Assembly (NCBI RefSeq): GCF_001945395.1
Contig: NZ_MSXV01000007.1
Span: 1 to 64,000, forward strand
Direction of reading: 5' to 3'
From: Pseudomonas sp. PA15(2017)
Lineage (GTDB): Bacteria > Pseudomonadota > Gammaproteobacteria > Pseudomonadales > Pseudomonadaceae
Length of the DNA stretch: 64,000 bases
Shown in pieces: positions 53,846 through 62,998 of the stretch. Each line of letters starts with the position of its first letter. Position 1 is the stretch's first letter. Under the pieces are notes generated by a model. That model made no database searches. It saw only the letters and a list, made by a program, of their open reading frames with translations, and was not told where the DNA came from. The position numbers and the translations under genes were made by a program.

Positions 53846-54232
53846 TTGGACAAGAACATGAAAATCCTCATCGTCGATGATTTCTCGACGATGCGACGGA
53901 TCATCAAGAACCTCTTGCGTGATCTGGGGTTCACCAACACGGCCGAGGCCGATGACGGCACGACTGCGTTGCCGATGCTGCAGAGCGGTAGCTTCGATTT
54001 TCTGGTAACCGATTGGAACATGCCGGGCATGACGGGCATCGACCTGTTACGCGCCGTGCGCGCCGACGAGCGACTCAAGCACCTGCCGGTGCTGATGGTC
54101 ACGGCGGAAGCCAAACGCGATCAGATCATCGAGGCCGCGCAAGCCGGTGTGAATGGCTATGTAGTCAAGCCGTTCACCGCTCAGGTGCTCAAGGAAAAGA
54201 TCGAGAAAATCTTCGAGCGAGTCAACGGCTGA
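53846..54232 (+). CDS. cheY: Chemotaxis response regulator CheY
   Basis: A single-domain receiver, 128 residues from the TTG start, that binds FliM when phosphorylated and changes motor rotation. The acidic pair is Asp11/Asp12, the phospho-acceptor Asp56 ([10 protein letters not shown]), then Thr in MVTAEAK and Lys in VVKPFT. The TTG at 53846 is chosen because GGAGG lies 5 nt upstream; the family-style ATG at 53858 would be 17 nt from it. First gene of cheYZAB-motCD. Confidence 0.95.
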   Translation: MDKNMKILIVDDFSTMRRIIKNLLRDLGFTNTAEADDGTTALPMLQSGSFDFLVTDWNMPGMTGIDLLRAVRADERLKHLPVLMVTAEAKRDQIIEAAQAGVNGYVVKPFTAQVLKEKIEKIFERVNG

Positions 54233-54251
54233 TGTCTGCCGCGAGGTTGTT

Positions 54252-55040
54252 ATGGAACACGATGATTCTAACGAGGTTGACCTCGAGTCGACCCTGAAAA
54301 GCAATGCCCGCCAACTGGTCGACAGCCTCGAACAGGGCAACTTTGGCGAAGCCGTACAACTGATCAACGAACTGAACAAGGCGCGCGACCGGGGGCTTTA
54401 CCTCGAAGTCGGCAAGCTCACCCGTGAGCTGCACAACGCGATCGTCAACTTTCAGCTCGACCCGCGGGTACCGCATGCCAAGGAAATCTCGCAGATCTCC
54501 GATGCCACCGAGCGCCTGAACTATGTGGTGACCATGACCGAGCGTGCGGCCAACCGCACCATGGATCTGGTCGAGCAGAGTGCGCCGCTGGTCAATGACC
54601 TGAGCAGCGAAGCCGATTCGCTCGCCGAGGACTGGGGCCGCTTCATGCGCCGCGAAATGAGCGCCGATGCCTTCCGCGAGCTGGCCAAGCGTATCGAGCT
54701 GTTCCTGGCGCGCAGCCAACGCGACACCAGCAAGCTGTCGGGGCATCTCAACGACATCCTGCTGGCGCAGGACTACCAGGATCTGACCGGTCAGGTGATC
54801 AAGCGCGTCACCCAACTGGTGACCGAGGTCGAGAGCAATCTTCTCAAGCTGGTGCTGATGGCCAGCCAGGTCGATCGCTTCGCGGGCATCGATCACAACC
54901 ACGAAGAGTTGCGTGCCGAGCAAAACAAAGAAAAAAATCCGTCCCGCGGTGAAGGTCCGCAGATTCATGCCGATAAGCGTGATGATGTCGCCTCCAACCA
55001 AGACGACGTCGACGATTTGCTGTCCAGTCTGGGTTTTTAG
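54252..55040 (+). CDS. cheZ: Chemotaxis phosphatase CheZ
   Basis: A 262-residue helical protein that dephosphorylates CheY. The catalytic Gln region is LAQDYQDLTGQVIKRVTQLV. Long helices around it form the four-helix dimer bundle. The C-terminal peptide DDVDDLLSSLGF is the CheY-binding tail. A charged flexible linker (about 215-250) joins them. GAGG precedes the ATG by 5 nt, 19 bp after cheY. Confidence 0.95.
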   Translation: MEHDDSNEVDLESTLKSNARQLVDSLEQGNFGEAVQLINELNKARDRGLYLEVGKLTRELHNAIVNFQLDPRVPHAKEISQISDATERLNYVVTMTERAANRTMDLVEQSAPLVNDLSSEADSLAEDWGRFMRREMSADAFRELAKRIELFLARSQRDTSKLSGHLNDILLAQDYQDLTGQVIKRVTQLVTEVESNLLKLVLMASQVDRFAGIDHNHEELRAEQNKEKNPSRGEGPQIHADKRDDVASNQDDVDDLLSSLGF

Positions 55041-55051
55041 GAGCACGTCAT

Positions 55052-57319
55052 ATGAGCTTCGGCGCCGATGAAGAAATCCTCCAGGATTTCCTGGTAGAGG
55101 CCGGCGAAATTCTCGAGCAATTGTCCGAGCAGTTGGTGGAGCTGGAAAGCCGCCCGGACGATATGAACCTGCTCAATGCGATTTTCCGAGGTTTTCACAC
55201 GGTAAAAGGTGGTGCCGGCTTCCTGCAGCTCAACGAGCTGGTGGAATGCTGCCATATTGCCGAAAACGTGTTCGACATCCTGCGCAAGGGCGAGCGTCGT
55301 GTGGATTCCGAGTTGATGGACGTCGTGCTCGAAGCACTGGACGCCGTCAACGGCATGTTCGCCGAGGTGCGCGAGCGTGTGGAGCTGACGCCTGCCTCGC
55401 CGGAGCTGCTGGCCGCGCTCGCGCGCCTGGCCGAGCCGGGTGGCGCCGAGCCTGCTGCGGCGGCCAAGCCGGAACCGGTCGCGGTAGAGCCTGTAGCGGC
55501 AGCGGTCGAGTCATTAGCAGATATCTCTGACAGCGAGTTCGAGCAATTGCTCGATGCCCTGGGCGACGAATCGCCGGCGCCGGCCAGCGCCTCGACCGAC
55601 GAAATCACCGATGACGAGTTCGAGTCGTTGCTCGATCAGCTGCATGGCAAGGGTCAGTTCGCTGCGCCGGCGAGCGCGCCGGTAGCCCCGGCTGCCGAAC
55701 CTGCCACCGCGGCGGCGGGCGATGAAATCACCGACGACGAATTCGAGGCGCTGCTCGATCAACTGCACGGCAAAGGCCAGTTCGCCGCGCCTGCCGTCAC
55801 GCCAACTGCTGCACCGGTGGCTGCGCCAGCTGCCGAGCCGGTTGCAGCAGCGGCGCCGGGCGACGAGATCACCGACGACGAATTCGAGGCGCTGCTCGAT
55901 CAACTGCACGGCAAGGGCCAATTCGTTGCTCCGGCCGTGGCGCCAGCAGCCGCTGCTGCGCCCGCCGCCAAGCCGGCTCCTGCTCCCCAGCCAGCCAAGG
56001 CCGCGCCGCCTGCAGCCAAGGCCGAACCGGCCAAAGCGGCTGCAGCGCCCGTAGCCAAACCAGAGCCCAGCAAGGCCGCGCCTGCCGCCGCCAAGGCGGA
56101 AGCCAGCAAACCGGCACCAGCGCCTGCGGCGGCTGCCGCGCCGGCCAGCGAGGCGGAAACCACCGTTCGGGTCGACACGGCTCGCCTGGACGAGATCATG
56201 AACATGGTCGGCGAGCTGGTACTGGTGCGTAACCGTCTGGTGCGCCTGGGGCTCAACAGCGGCGACGAGGCCATGTCCAAGGCCGTGTCGAACCTCGACG
56301 TGGTCACGGCCGATCTGCAGACCTCGGTCATGAAGACTCGCATGCAGCCGATCAAGAAGGTCTTTGGGCGCTTTCCGCGCCTGGTTCGCGACCTGGCCCG
56401 CCAGCTCAAGAAGGAAATCAACCTGGAACTGGTCGGCGAAGAGACCGACCTGGACAAGAACCTGGTCGAGGCTCTGGCCGATCCGTTGGTGCACTTGGTG
56501 CGCAACGCCGTCGACCACGGCGTGGAAAGCCCGGACGAGCGTGAGGCGGCCGGCAAGTCGCGTACCGGGCGAGTGGTGCTGTCCGCCGAGCAGGAAGGCG
56601 ACCACATCCTGCTGATGATCACCGATGACGGCAAGGGCATGGATGCCGACGTACTGCGCAGCAAGGCCGTGGAAAAGGGCCTGCTGGACAAGGACGCGGC
56701 CGATCGCCTGACCGATCTGGAATGTTACAACCTGATCTTCGCGCCCGGCTTCTCGACCAAGACCGAGATTTCCGACGTGTCCGGCCGCGGCGTGGGCATG
56801 GACGTGGTGAAGACCAAGATTTCCCAGCTCAACGGTACGGTCAACGTGTTCTCCCAGAAGGGCCAGGGCTCGAAGATCGTCATCAAGGTGCCGCTGACCC
56901 TGGCGATCATGCCCACGCTGATGGTGATGCTGGGCAACCAGGCGTTCGCCTTCCCGCTGGTCAACGTCAACGAGATCTTCCACCTCGATCTGTCGCGTAC
57001 CAACGTGGTCGATGGCCAGGAAGTGGTGATCGTGCGCGACAAGGCGCTGCCGCTGTTCTACCTCAAGCGCTGGCTGGTGAGCAGCGCGGCTCATGAAGAG
57101 CAGGGCGAAGGGCATGTGGTGATTCTCACCGTGGGTAACCAGCGCATCGGCTTCGTGGTCGACCAACTGGTCGGCCAGGAAGAGGTGGTGATCAAGCCGC
57201 TGGGCAAGATGCTGCAGGGCACGCCCGGCATGTCCGGCGCGACCATCACCGGTGATGGCCGCATCGCGCTGATCCTCGATGTGCCCAGCATGCTCAAGCG
57301 CTACGCACGGCGTCTCTGA
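55052..57319 (+). CDS. cheA: Chemotaxis histidine kinase CheA
   Basis: A 755-residue kinase that passes phosphate to CheY and CheB. The HPt domain has His49 (FRGFHTVKGGAGF). Residues about 155-290 carry an acidic motif DISDSEFEQLL and three copies of DEITDDEFE[AS]LLDQLHGKG, followed by a long Ala/Pro/Lys linker to about 370. I see no ordinary P2 domain. Then come the dimer domain (RLDEIMNMVGELVLVRNRL), the ATP domain (VRNAVDHGVESPDER, ITDDGKGMD, GRGVGMDVVK) and a CheW-like domain. AGGAG precedes ATG. Confidence 0.96.
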   Translation: MSFGADEEILQDFLVEAGEILEQLSEQLVELESRPDDMNLLNAIFRGFHTVKGGAGFLQLNELVECCHIAENVFDILRKGERRVDSELMDVVLEALDAVNGMFAEVRERVELTPASPELLAALARLAEPGGAEPAAAAKPEPVAVEPVAAAVESLADISDSEFEQLLDALGDESPAPASASTDEITDDEFESLLDQLHGKGQFAAPASAPVAPAAEPATAAAGDEITDDEFEALLDQLHGKGQFAAPAVTPTAAPVAAPAAEPVAAAAPGDEITDDEFEALLDQLHGKGQFVAPAVAPAAAAAPAAKPAPAPQPAKAAPPAAKAEPAKAAAAPVAKPEPSKAAPAAAKAEASKPAPAPAAAAAPASEAETTVRVDTARLDEIMNMVGELVLVRNRLVRLGLNSGDEAMSKAVSNLDVVTADLQTSVMKTRMQPIKKVFGRFPRLVRDLARQLKKEINLELVGEETDLDKNLVEALADPLVHLVRNAVDHGVESPDEREAAGKSRTGRVVLSAEQEGDHILLMITDDGKGMDADVLRSKAVEKGLLDKDAADRLTDLECYNLIFAPGFSTKTEISDVSGRGVGMDVVKTKISQLNGTVNVFSQKGQGSKIVIKVPLTLAIMPTLMVMLGNQAFAFPLVNVNEIFHLDLSRTNVVDGQEVVIVRDKALPLFYLKRWLVSSAAHEEQGEGHVVILTVGNQRIGFVVDQLVGQEEVVIKPLGKMLQGTPGMSGATITGDGRIALILDVPSMLKRYARRL
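55598..55921 (+). repeat. In-frame repeats in the cheA linker region
   Basis: Three near-identical blocks of about 60 bp at 55598-55657, 55721-55780 and 55862-55921 encode DEITDDEFE[AS]LLDQLHGKGQ. They are separated by Ala/Pro-rich spacers of differing length. A degenerate fourth (DISDSEFEQLLDALG) precedes them. Blocks two and three are almost identical in DNA. Confidence 0.88.
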
Positions 57320-57361
57320 TCGTCCGCGGCACGGCGACGGTCGTGCCGCTTAGGAGTGTTT

Positions 57362-58480
57362 ATGGTTGTCAAGGTACTGGTAGTCGATGACTCCGGTTTT
57401 TTCCGCCGCAGGGTTTCGGAAATTCTCTCGTCGGACCCCAACATCACCGTGGTCGGTACGGCCACCAACGGACGTGAGGCCATCGATCAGGCCCTGGCAC
57501 TGAAGCCGGACGTGATCACCATGGATTACGAAATGCCGCTCATGGACGGCATCACTTCCGTGCGCAACATCATGCAGCGCTGCCCCACGCCGGTTCTGAT
57601 GTTCTCCTCGCTCACCCACGAAGGCGCCCGGGTCACCCTGGACGCCCTGGATGCCGGTGCGGTGGACTTTCTGCCAAAGAACTTCGAAGACATCTCGCGC
57701 AATCCCGAGAAGGTCAAGCAACTGCTGTGCGAGAAGGTTCACAGCATCTCGCGCAGCAACCGCCGGGGGATCGGCACGGCGTCCCTGACGTCGCCTGCCG
57801 GCGGTAGCCTGGGCCGACCTCTGAGCACGCCTGCACCCGCGGCACGCCCGCAGCCGAGCGTCAGCCATCCGCCGGCCGAGCGGCATGCCGCCTCGTCCAG
57901 CGCGGCCCCCAAGCGCAAGGCCTACAAGCTGGTGGCGATCGGTACCTCGACCGGTGGCCCGGTGGCCCTGCAACGCGTCTTGACCCAGTTGCCGGCCAAC
58001 TTTCCGACGCCCATCGTGCTCATCCAGCACATGCCGGCTGCCTTCACCAAGGCCTTCGCCGAGCGCCTGGACAAGCTCTGCAAGATCAACGTCAAGGAAG
58101 CCGAGGACGGCGATATCCTGCGCCCCGGGCTGGCCATTCTGGCGCCGGGCGGCAAGCAGATGATGATCGACGGCCGCGGCACCATCCGCATCCTGCCCGG
58201 AGACGAGCGCCTGAACTACAAGCCGTGCGTGGACATCACCTTTGGTTCCGCGGCCAAGTCTTACAACGACAAGGTGCTGGCCGTGGTATTGACCGGCATG
58301 GGCGCCGACGGCCGCGAGGGCGCGCGCCTGCTCAAGCAGGGTGGCAGCCAGGTCTGGGCTCAGGATGAAGCCAGTTGCGTGATCTACGGCATGCCCATGG
58401 CCATCGTCAAAGCCAACCTGGCCGACGCGGTCTACCCGCTCGATGATATCGGTCGCCATCTGGTCGAGGCCTGCCTCTGA
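57362..58480 (+). CDS. cheB: Chemotaxis methylesterase CheB
   Basis: A 372-residue receptor methylesterase/deamidase controlled by phosphorylation. The receiver domain has Asp55 (ITMDYEMP). After a Pro/Ala/Ser linker (about 140-185), the esterase domain has Ser in AIGTSTGGP, His in [12 protein letters not shown] and Asp in [14 protein letters not shown] at 57362 lies 5 nt after AGGAG; an in-frame GTG at 57356 lies on the ribosome site and is rejected. It overlaps motC by one base (TGATG). Confidence 0.96.
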   Translation: MVVKVLVVDDSGFFRRRVSEILSSDPNITVVGTATNGREAIDQALALKPDVITMDYEMPLMDGITSVRNIMQRCPTPVLMFSSLTHEGARVTLDALDAGAVDFLPKNFEDISRNPEKVKQLLCEKVHSISRSNRRGIGTASLTSPAGGSLGRPLSTPAPAARPQPSVSHPPAERHAASSSAAPKRKAYKLVAIGTSTGGPVALQRVLTQLPANFPTPIVLIQHMPAAFTKAFAERLDKLCKINVKEAEDGDILRPGLAILAPGGKQMMIDGRGTIRILPGDERLNYKPCVDITFGSAAKSYNDKVLAVVLTGMGADGREGARLLKQGGSQVWAQDEASCVIYGMPMAIVKANLADAVYPLDDIGRHLVEACL

Positions 58481-59220
58481 TGGATGTGCTGAGCCTGATC
58501 GGCGTCATTCTGGCGTTCGTCGCGATCCTTGGCGGCAACTACCTGGAAGGCGGTCATGTCTCGGCACTGCTCAACGGCCCGGCGGCCTTGATCGTGATCG
58601 GCGGAACCCTGGGAGCGGCCTTGCTGCAGACGCCCGTGGCGGTCTTCAAACGGGCGGTGAGCATCCTGCGCTGGATCTTCGTGCCGCCGCAGATCGACCT
58701 GCCCGGCGGCATCGACCGTGTGGTGAACTGGAGCACGACTGCGCGCAAGGAGGGCCTGCTGGGCCTGGAGGCGGTCGCCGATGGCGAGCCCGACCCCTAT
58801 GCGCGCAAGGGGCTGCAGCTGCTGGTCGATGGCGCCGAGCCGGAGGCCATCCGCAGCATTCTCGAAGTGGACCTCTACACCCAGGAAAGCCGCGACATTC
58901 AGGCCGCCAAGTTCTTCGAGTGCATGGGCGGCTACGCGCCGACCATCGGCATCATTGGTGCGGTCATGGGGCTGATCCACGTGATGGGCAACCTGGCCGA
59001 CCCCAGCCTGCTGGGCAGCGGCATTGCCGTGGCATTCGTTGCTACCATTTACGGGGTCGCCATCGCCAACCTGCTGTTGCTGCCCATCGGTAACAAGCTC
59101 AAATCGATTGCGCTGCGCCAGTCTGCGTACCGGGAGATGCTCCTGGAAGGCATCCTGTCGATCGGTGAGGGCGAAAATCCACGGTCCATCGAGCTGAAGC
59201 TGCAAGGCTTCATGAGCTGA
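58480..59220 (+). CDS. motC: Flagellar stator subunit MotC (MotA-type)
   Basis: A 246-residue MotA-family protein with four TM regions (start LSLIGVILAFVAILGGNYLEGG; later YAPTIGIIGAVMGLIHVMGNL and AVAFVATIYGVAIANLLLLP). The cytoplasmic loop between TM2 and TM3 has charged residues for FliG contact (ARKGLQLLVDGAEPEAIRSIL). Pseudomonas carries two stators; MotCD is the one tied to swarming. The start overlaps the cheB stop. Confidence 0.95.
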   Translation: MDVLSLIGVILAFVAILGGNYLEGGHVSALLNGPAALIVIGGTLGAALLQTPVAVFKRAVSILRWIFVPPQIDLPGGIDRVVNWSTTARKEGLLGLEAVADGEPDPYARKGLQLLVDGAEPEAIRSILEVDLYTQESRDIQAAKFFECMGGYAPTIGIIGAVMGLIHVMGNLADPSLLGSGIAVAFVATIYGVAIANLLLLPIGNKLKSIALRQSAYREMLLEGILSIGEGENPRSIELKLQGFMS

Positions 59221-59222
59221 TC

Positions 59223-60107
59223 ATGGCCCGCCGACGCCGCCACGAAGAACACGAGAACCACGAGCGCTGGCTGGTTTCCTATGCCGATTTCATCACCCTG
59301 TTGTTCGCGTTCTTCGTGGTCATGTATTCGATCTCGTCGATCAACGAAGGCAAGTACAAGATTCTCTCGGAAACCCTGACCGGCGTATTCAACCAGCCGG
59401 ATCGCTCGATCAAACCGATTCCGGTCGGCGACGAGCGCCCGCGTACCACCGAGCCGGATCGTACGCTGGTCGACGAGGCGTCGCCCCAGCAGATCGCGGC
59501 GTCCACCCTGCAGAACATCGCCGACAGCATCCGCGATGCCTTTGGCGGCCTGCTGCAAAGCGATCAACTCAAAGTGCGTGGCAACGAGCTATGGATCGAG
59601 ATCGAGCTGAGTTCCGGGCTGCTGTTTCCCAGCGGTGACGCACTGCCCAACGACGAGGCGTTCGAGATCATCGAAAAGATCGCCAAGATCTTGGCGCCTT
59701 ATGGCAACCCGGTGCACGTCGAGGGCTTCACCGACAACCAGCCGATCAAGACGGCGCAATACCCGACCAACTGGGAGCTGTCTACGGCGCGTGCCGCGAG
59801 CATCGTGCGCATGCTGGCCATGGACGGCGTCGATCCTTCGCGCTTGGCCGCCGTGGGTTATGGCGAATTCCAGCCGGTGGCCGACAATGGCACCGCGGAG
59901 GGCAGGGCGCGTAACCGCCGTGTTGTGCTGGTGGTCTCGCGCAATCTCGATGTACGGCGTAGTGTTAGTGGTGTGGGAAGCGCTAATGCGCAGCCTGACG
60001 CGGCGCTACAGCGCGCTGGCACGCAACCTGCTACAGGGCCAACAGCACCGACGCCTGCCAACGGCGCCGTCAATTCCCCGTCGCCAGTCCGTGAAGCGGG
60101 CAACTAG
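59223..60107 (+). CDS. motD: Flagellar stator subunit MotD (MotB-type)
   Basis: A 294-residue MotB-family protein. The single TM holds the proton-binding Asp (WLVSYADFITLLFAFFVVMY, Asp about 22). The C-terminal OmpA-like peptidoglycan-binding domain (about 135-245) contains VHVEGFTDNQPI, NWELSTARAASIVRML and YGEFQPVADNGTAEGRARNRR. A Pro/Ala-rich tail follows. It starts 2 bp after motC. Confidence 0.95.
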   Translation: MARRRRHEEHENHERWLVSYADFITLLFAFFVVMYSISSINEGKYKILSETLTGVFNQPDRSIKPIPVGDERPRTTEPDRTLVDEASPQQIAASTLQNIADSIRDAFGGLLQSDQLKVRGNELWIEIELSSGLLFPSGDALPNDEAFEIIEKIAKILAPYGNPVHVEGFTDNQPIKTAQYPTNWELSTARAASIVRMLAMDGVDPSRLAAVGYGEFQPVADNGTAEGRARNRRVVLVVSRNLDVRRSVSGVGSANAQPDAALQRAGTQPATGPTAPTPANGAVNSPSPVREAGN

Positions 60108-60147
60108 TCTCGGCCGGGCCTGGCCTGTCCCCGGGAGGATGAAGATT

Positions 60148-60936
60148 ATGAGAGTGTGGGCTGTATCGAATCAGAAAGGCGGCGTGGGTAAGACCACTTC
60201 CAGTATCGCCCTGGCGGGTCTGCTGGCCGATGCCGGCAAGCGCGTGGTGGTAGTCGATCTCGACCCCCATGGCTCGATGACCAGCTATTTCGGACACGAC
60301 CCGGACACCCTGGAAAACAGCAATTTCGATCTCTTCCAGCATCAGGGCAGCGTGCCAGAGGGTTTGCCGAAGCAGTTGCTGCTGCCCACCAGCCACGAAC
60401 GTATTTCCCTGCTGCCGTCGAGCACCGCGCTGGCCACTCTGGAGCGTCAGTCGCCGGGGCAGAGCGGCCTGGGTCTGGTAATCGCCAAGAGCCTGGCGCA
60501 GCTGTGGCAGGACTTCGACTATGCGGTGATCGACAGCCCGCCGTTGCTCGGCGTGCTGATGGTCAATGCGCTGGCGGCCAGCCAACAGCTGGTGATTCCC
60601 GTGCAGACCGAGTTCCTGGCGGTCAAGGGCCTGGAGCGCATGGTCAACACCCTGACCATGATCAATCGCTCGCGCAAGCAGGCGCTGCCGTACACCATCG
60701 TGCCGACGCTGTTCGACCGCCGCACCCAGGCCTCGCTGTCGACCCTGCGCTTGCTCAAGAACACCTACCCCGAGCAGCTCTGGCAGGCCTACATTCCGGT
60801 CGATACCCGCCTTCGTGACGCCAGCCGGGCAGGGCTGACGCCGTCGCAGTTCGACGGCAACAGCCGGGGCACCATCGCCTACCGCGCGCTGCTCAAACAT
60901 TTGCTGGCGCAGCAGCCGGCTTCCCAGGTGGCCTGA
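60148..60936 (+). CDS. parC: ParA-like ATPase ParC (chemotaxis array positioning)
   Basis: A 262-residue ParA-type ATPase with deviant Walker A NQKGGVGKTTSSIALAG, DLDPHGSMTSYFG and VIDSPPLLGVLMVNAL. There is no parB or centromere nearby. The place between motD and a CheW-like gene matches the ParC of polar flagellates, which localises chemotaxis arrays to the pole. The ATG at 60148 has GGGAGG 9 nt upstream; ATG 60139 touches the ribosome site and is rejected. The open frame upstream merely reads through motD. Confidence 0.9.
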   Translation: MRVWAVSNQKGGVGKTTSSIALAGLLADAGKRVVVVDLDPHGSMTSYFGHDPDTLENSNFDLFQHQGSVPEGLPKQLLLPTSHERISLLPSSTALATLERQSPGQSGLGLVIAKSLAQLWQDFDYAVIDSPPLLGVLMVNALAASQQLVIPVQTEFLAVKGLERMVNTLTMINRSRKQALPYTIVPTLFDRRTQASLSTLRLLKNTYPEQLWQAYIPVDTRLRDASRAGLTPSQFDGNSRGTIAYRALLKHLLAQQPASQVA

Positions 60937-61027
60937 TCGTGGCAGCTGAATATTCTGCGCGAACCGGCTCAAGTCTGCCGCCCCAGCGGCCGATAGCTCA
61001 TACAGATATCTTCTGCAGGTTGCCTTC

Positions 61028-61879
61028 ATGAGTCGTTCCACTGCTACCGCAACTCGGCCCCAGCTGGCGCTGCAGTCCTACCTCGATGGGTTGCTGCAGG
61101 ATGCCGCCATCGAACTCGAACAAACCCTCGAAGACAGCGCCCTCGATGATTTCGAGGCTGCCGTGCTTGAGGAGCAGGTGCGTGATGCGCAGTTGGCGCC
61201 GCGCGCCGAAGCGCCGGCGCTGACCGTGGTTCAGCCTGCCGTGGCCGAAGTGGTCAGCGAGCCGGTCGTGGAAGTGGCGCCTCCGATGGCTGATTCGGTT
61301 GCCCCGGTGGTCGTCGAACCCATTCCGATGCCGCCGGTGGTCGAGCCGGTCGCCGACGTCCATCGCCCAGCACCGCAGATCTTCTCCAGCCAGCCCGATG
61401 GCCGCCCCGACTGGGCCGAAGAGCCGTTCGAATGCCTGCTGTTCGATGTGGCCGGGCTGACCCTGGCGGTGCCACTGGTGTGCCTGGGGTCGATCTACCC
61501 GCTGGCCGGCCAGGATCTGACACCTTTGTTTGGCCAACCCGACTGGTTTCTGGGCATACTGCCATCACAGTCCGGCAACCTTAAGGTGCTCGATACCGCC
61601 CGCTGGGTGATGCCCGATCGTTATCGGGATGATTTCAAGCAGGGCCTGCAGTACGTGATTTCCGTACAGGGTTACGAGTGGGGGCTGGCGGTGCATCAGG
61701 TGAGCCGCTCGATCCGCCTCAACCCGGACGAAATCAAATGGCGCAGCCAGCGCTCGCAGCGGCCGTGGCTAGCGGGAACCGTGATCGAACACATGTGTGC
61801 GCTGCTGGACGTCGCCGCGTTGGCCGAGCTGATCGCCAGCGGCGCCACCAAGCGCATGCTCAACGGGCAGATACACTGA
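61028..61879 (+). CDS. parP: CheW-like array protein ParP
   Basis: A 283-residue protein. An N-terminal helix (PQLALQSYLDGLLQDAAIEL) and a Pro/Val-rich linker (about 60-120) lead to a C-terminal CheW-like domain (about 135-275: FECLLFDVAGLTLAVPLVCLG, LGSIYPLAG, ILPSQSGNLKVLDTARWV). In Vibrio-type systems ParP couples ParC to CheA and receptors through this domain. The ribosome site is weak. It lies between parC and cheW. Confidence 0.88.
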   Translation: MSRSTATATRPQLALQSYLDGLLQDAAIELEQTLEDSALDDFEAAVLEEQVRDAQLAPRAEAPALTVVQPAVAEVVSEPVVEVAPPMADSVAPVVVEPIPMPPVVEPVADVHRPAPQIFSSQPDGRPDWAEEPFECLLFDVAGLTLAVPLVCLGSIYPLAGQDLTPLFGQPDWFLGILPSQSGNLKVLDTARWVMPDRYRDDFKQGLQYVISVQGYEWGLAVHQVSRSIRLNPDEIKWRSQRSQRPWLAGTVIEHMCALLDVAALAELIASGATKRMLNGQIH

Positions 61880-61964
61880 TAACGTTCGTACGCGACAGCG
61901 TGCGATCACTTGAATAGCGGGACTCCCGCGCACCGCGACGCGCGGTCAATGACGAGGCTAGGCC

Positions 61965-62444
61965 ATGAAGAAAAGCTCTGCACAAGGCGCTGAAGATCCG
62001 ATCCTGCAGTGGGTCACCTTCCGTCTGGACAACGAGACCTACGGCATCAACGTGATGCAGGTGCAGGAAGTGCTGCGTTACACCGAGATCGCCCCGGTAC
62101 CGGGCGCGCCGAGCTACGTGCTGGGGATCATCAACCTGCGCGGCAACGTGGTCACCGTCATCGACACACGCCAGCGTTTCGGCCTGGACTCCTCGGACGT
62201 CACCGACAACACCCGCATCGTCATCATCGAGGCCGACAAGCAGGTGGTGGGCATTCTGGTCGACAGCGTGGCCGAAGTCGTTTACCTGCGTCAGTCCGAG
62301 GTGGAAACCGCTCCGAACGTCGGTAACGACGAGTCGGCCAAGTTCATCCAGGGCGTGTGCAACAAGAACGGCGAGCTGCTGATCCTGGTCGAGCTGGACA
62401 AGATGATGACCGAGGAGGAGTGGTCGGAGCTGGAGAGCATCTGA
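61965..62444 (+). CDS. cheW: Chemotaxis coupling protein CheW
   Basis: A 159-residue adaptor that links CheA to chemoreceptors. Typical blocks are VTFRLDNETYGINVMQVQEV, APSYVLGIINLRGNVVTVID, VGILVDSVAEVVYLRQSEVE and FIQGVCNKNGELLILVELDK. GAGG lies 7 nt before the ATG. It is one base from the next gene, so they share a transcript. Confidence 0.97.
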   Translation: MKKSSAQGAEDPILQWVTFRLDNETYGINVMQVQEVLRYTEIAPVPGAPSYVLGIINLRGNVVTVIDTRQRFGLDSSDVTDNTRIVIIEADKQVVGILVDSVAEVVYLRQSEVETAPNVGNDESAKFIQGVCNKNGELLILVELDKMMTEEEWSELESI

Positions 62445-62445
62445 G

Positions 62446-62844
62446 GTGCTCGAAGCCGCACTCATCGTTCTCGCCCTGGTCTGTGCCGGGCTGGTGGGTA
62501 CCTGCGTCTGGCTCGCCGGGCGTTTGCGCCTGGCCAGCCAACTGCAGGCCGAACGCGATGCTCAGCGTGACCAGCGCATCCGCGAGCTGGGCAAACGCCT
62601 GGACACCTACCTGACGGGCAGCATCCGCATGGGCGAAGAGCTCCATGAGCTGCGTCGCACCGTGGCGCCGCTGCCTGACAAGCTGACCCAGATCGAACAG
62701 CGCGACCCCACCAGTCTGTCCTTCACCCAGGCCGCCCGCCTGGTCGGTATGGGCGCCAGCGCCGACGACCTCACCCAGTCCTGCGGCCTCAGCAAGGCCG
62801 AAGCGGAACTGGTCGCCAAGTTACATCAGGCGCGCCGCTCCTGA
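62446..62844 (+). CDS. DUF2802-family membrane-anchored protein
   Basis: A 132-residue protein with one N-terminal TM (AALIVLALVCAGLVGTCVWLAG). A coiled-coil segment (QLQAERDAQRDQRIRELGKRL) follows, and then a C-terminal helix-turn-helix-like part (AARLVGMGASADDLTQSCGLSKAEAELVAKLH). This matches the protein that ends the che cluster in Pseudomonas; its role is not established, but the fixed position suggests a motility function. The start is GTG at 62446, one base after the cheW stop. Confidence 0.85.
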   Translation: MLEAALIVLALVCAGLVGTCVWLAGRLRLASQLQAERDAQRDQRIRELGKRLDTYLTGSIRMGEELHELRRTVAPLPDKLTQIEQRDPTSLSFTQAARLVGMGASADDLTQSCGLSKAEAELVAKLHQARRS

Positions 62845-62871
62845 GCATTCGTTTTTTCTGCCAATCTCGCC

Positions 62872-62976
62872 CCTGGGTATCGCTTTGCCCGACCCAGGCT
62901 ACGTGTGGAAGTCTGTTCCTAATCCAAGGGTGTGAGACGACCTGAGTCGTAGCCCGGGTTGAGCGAAGCGATACCC
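62872..62976. repeat. REP-like inverted pair, same family as 14688-14759
   Basis: The unit CCTGGGTATCGCTTTGCCCG (62872-62902, ending CCCAGGCTAC) and its inverted relative GTAGCCCGGGTTGAGCGAAG (62949-62976) form a head-to-head pair between convergent genes. The second shares GGGTTGAGCGAAGCGATACCC-type core with the copy at 14688, 48 kb away. Confidence 0.8.
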
Positions 62977-62998
62977 GCAAGAGCGATCGTCCGGCGAT

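Noticed and set aside
60148..60936. Plasmid or chromosome partition parA
   Set aside because: No parB or centromere-like repeats; the motD-parA-cheW context fits ParC of chemotaxis arrays.
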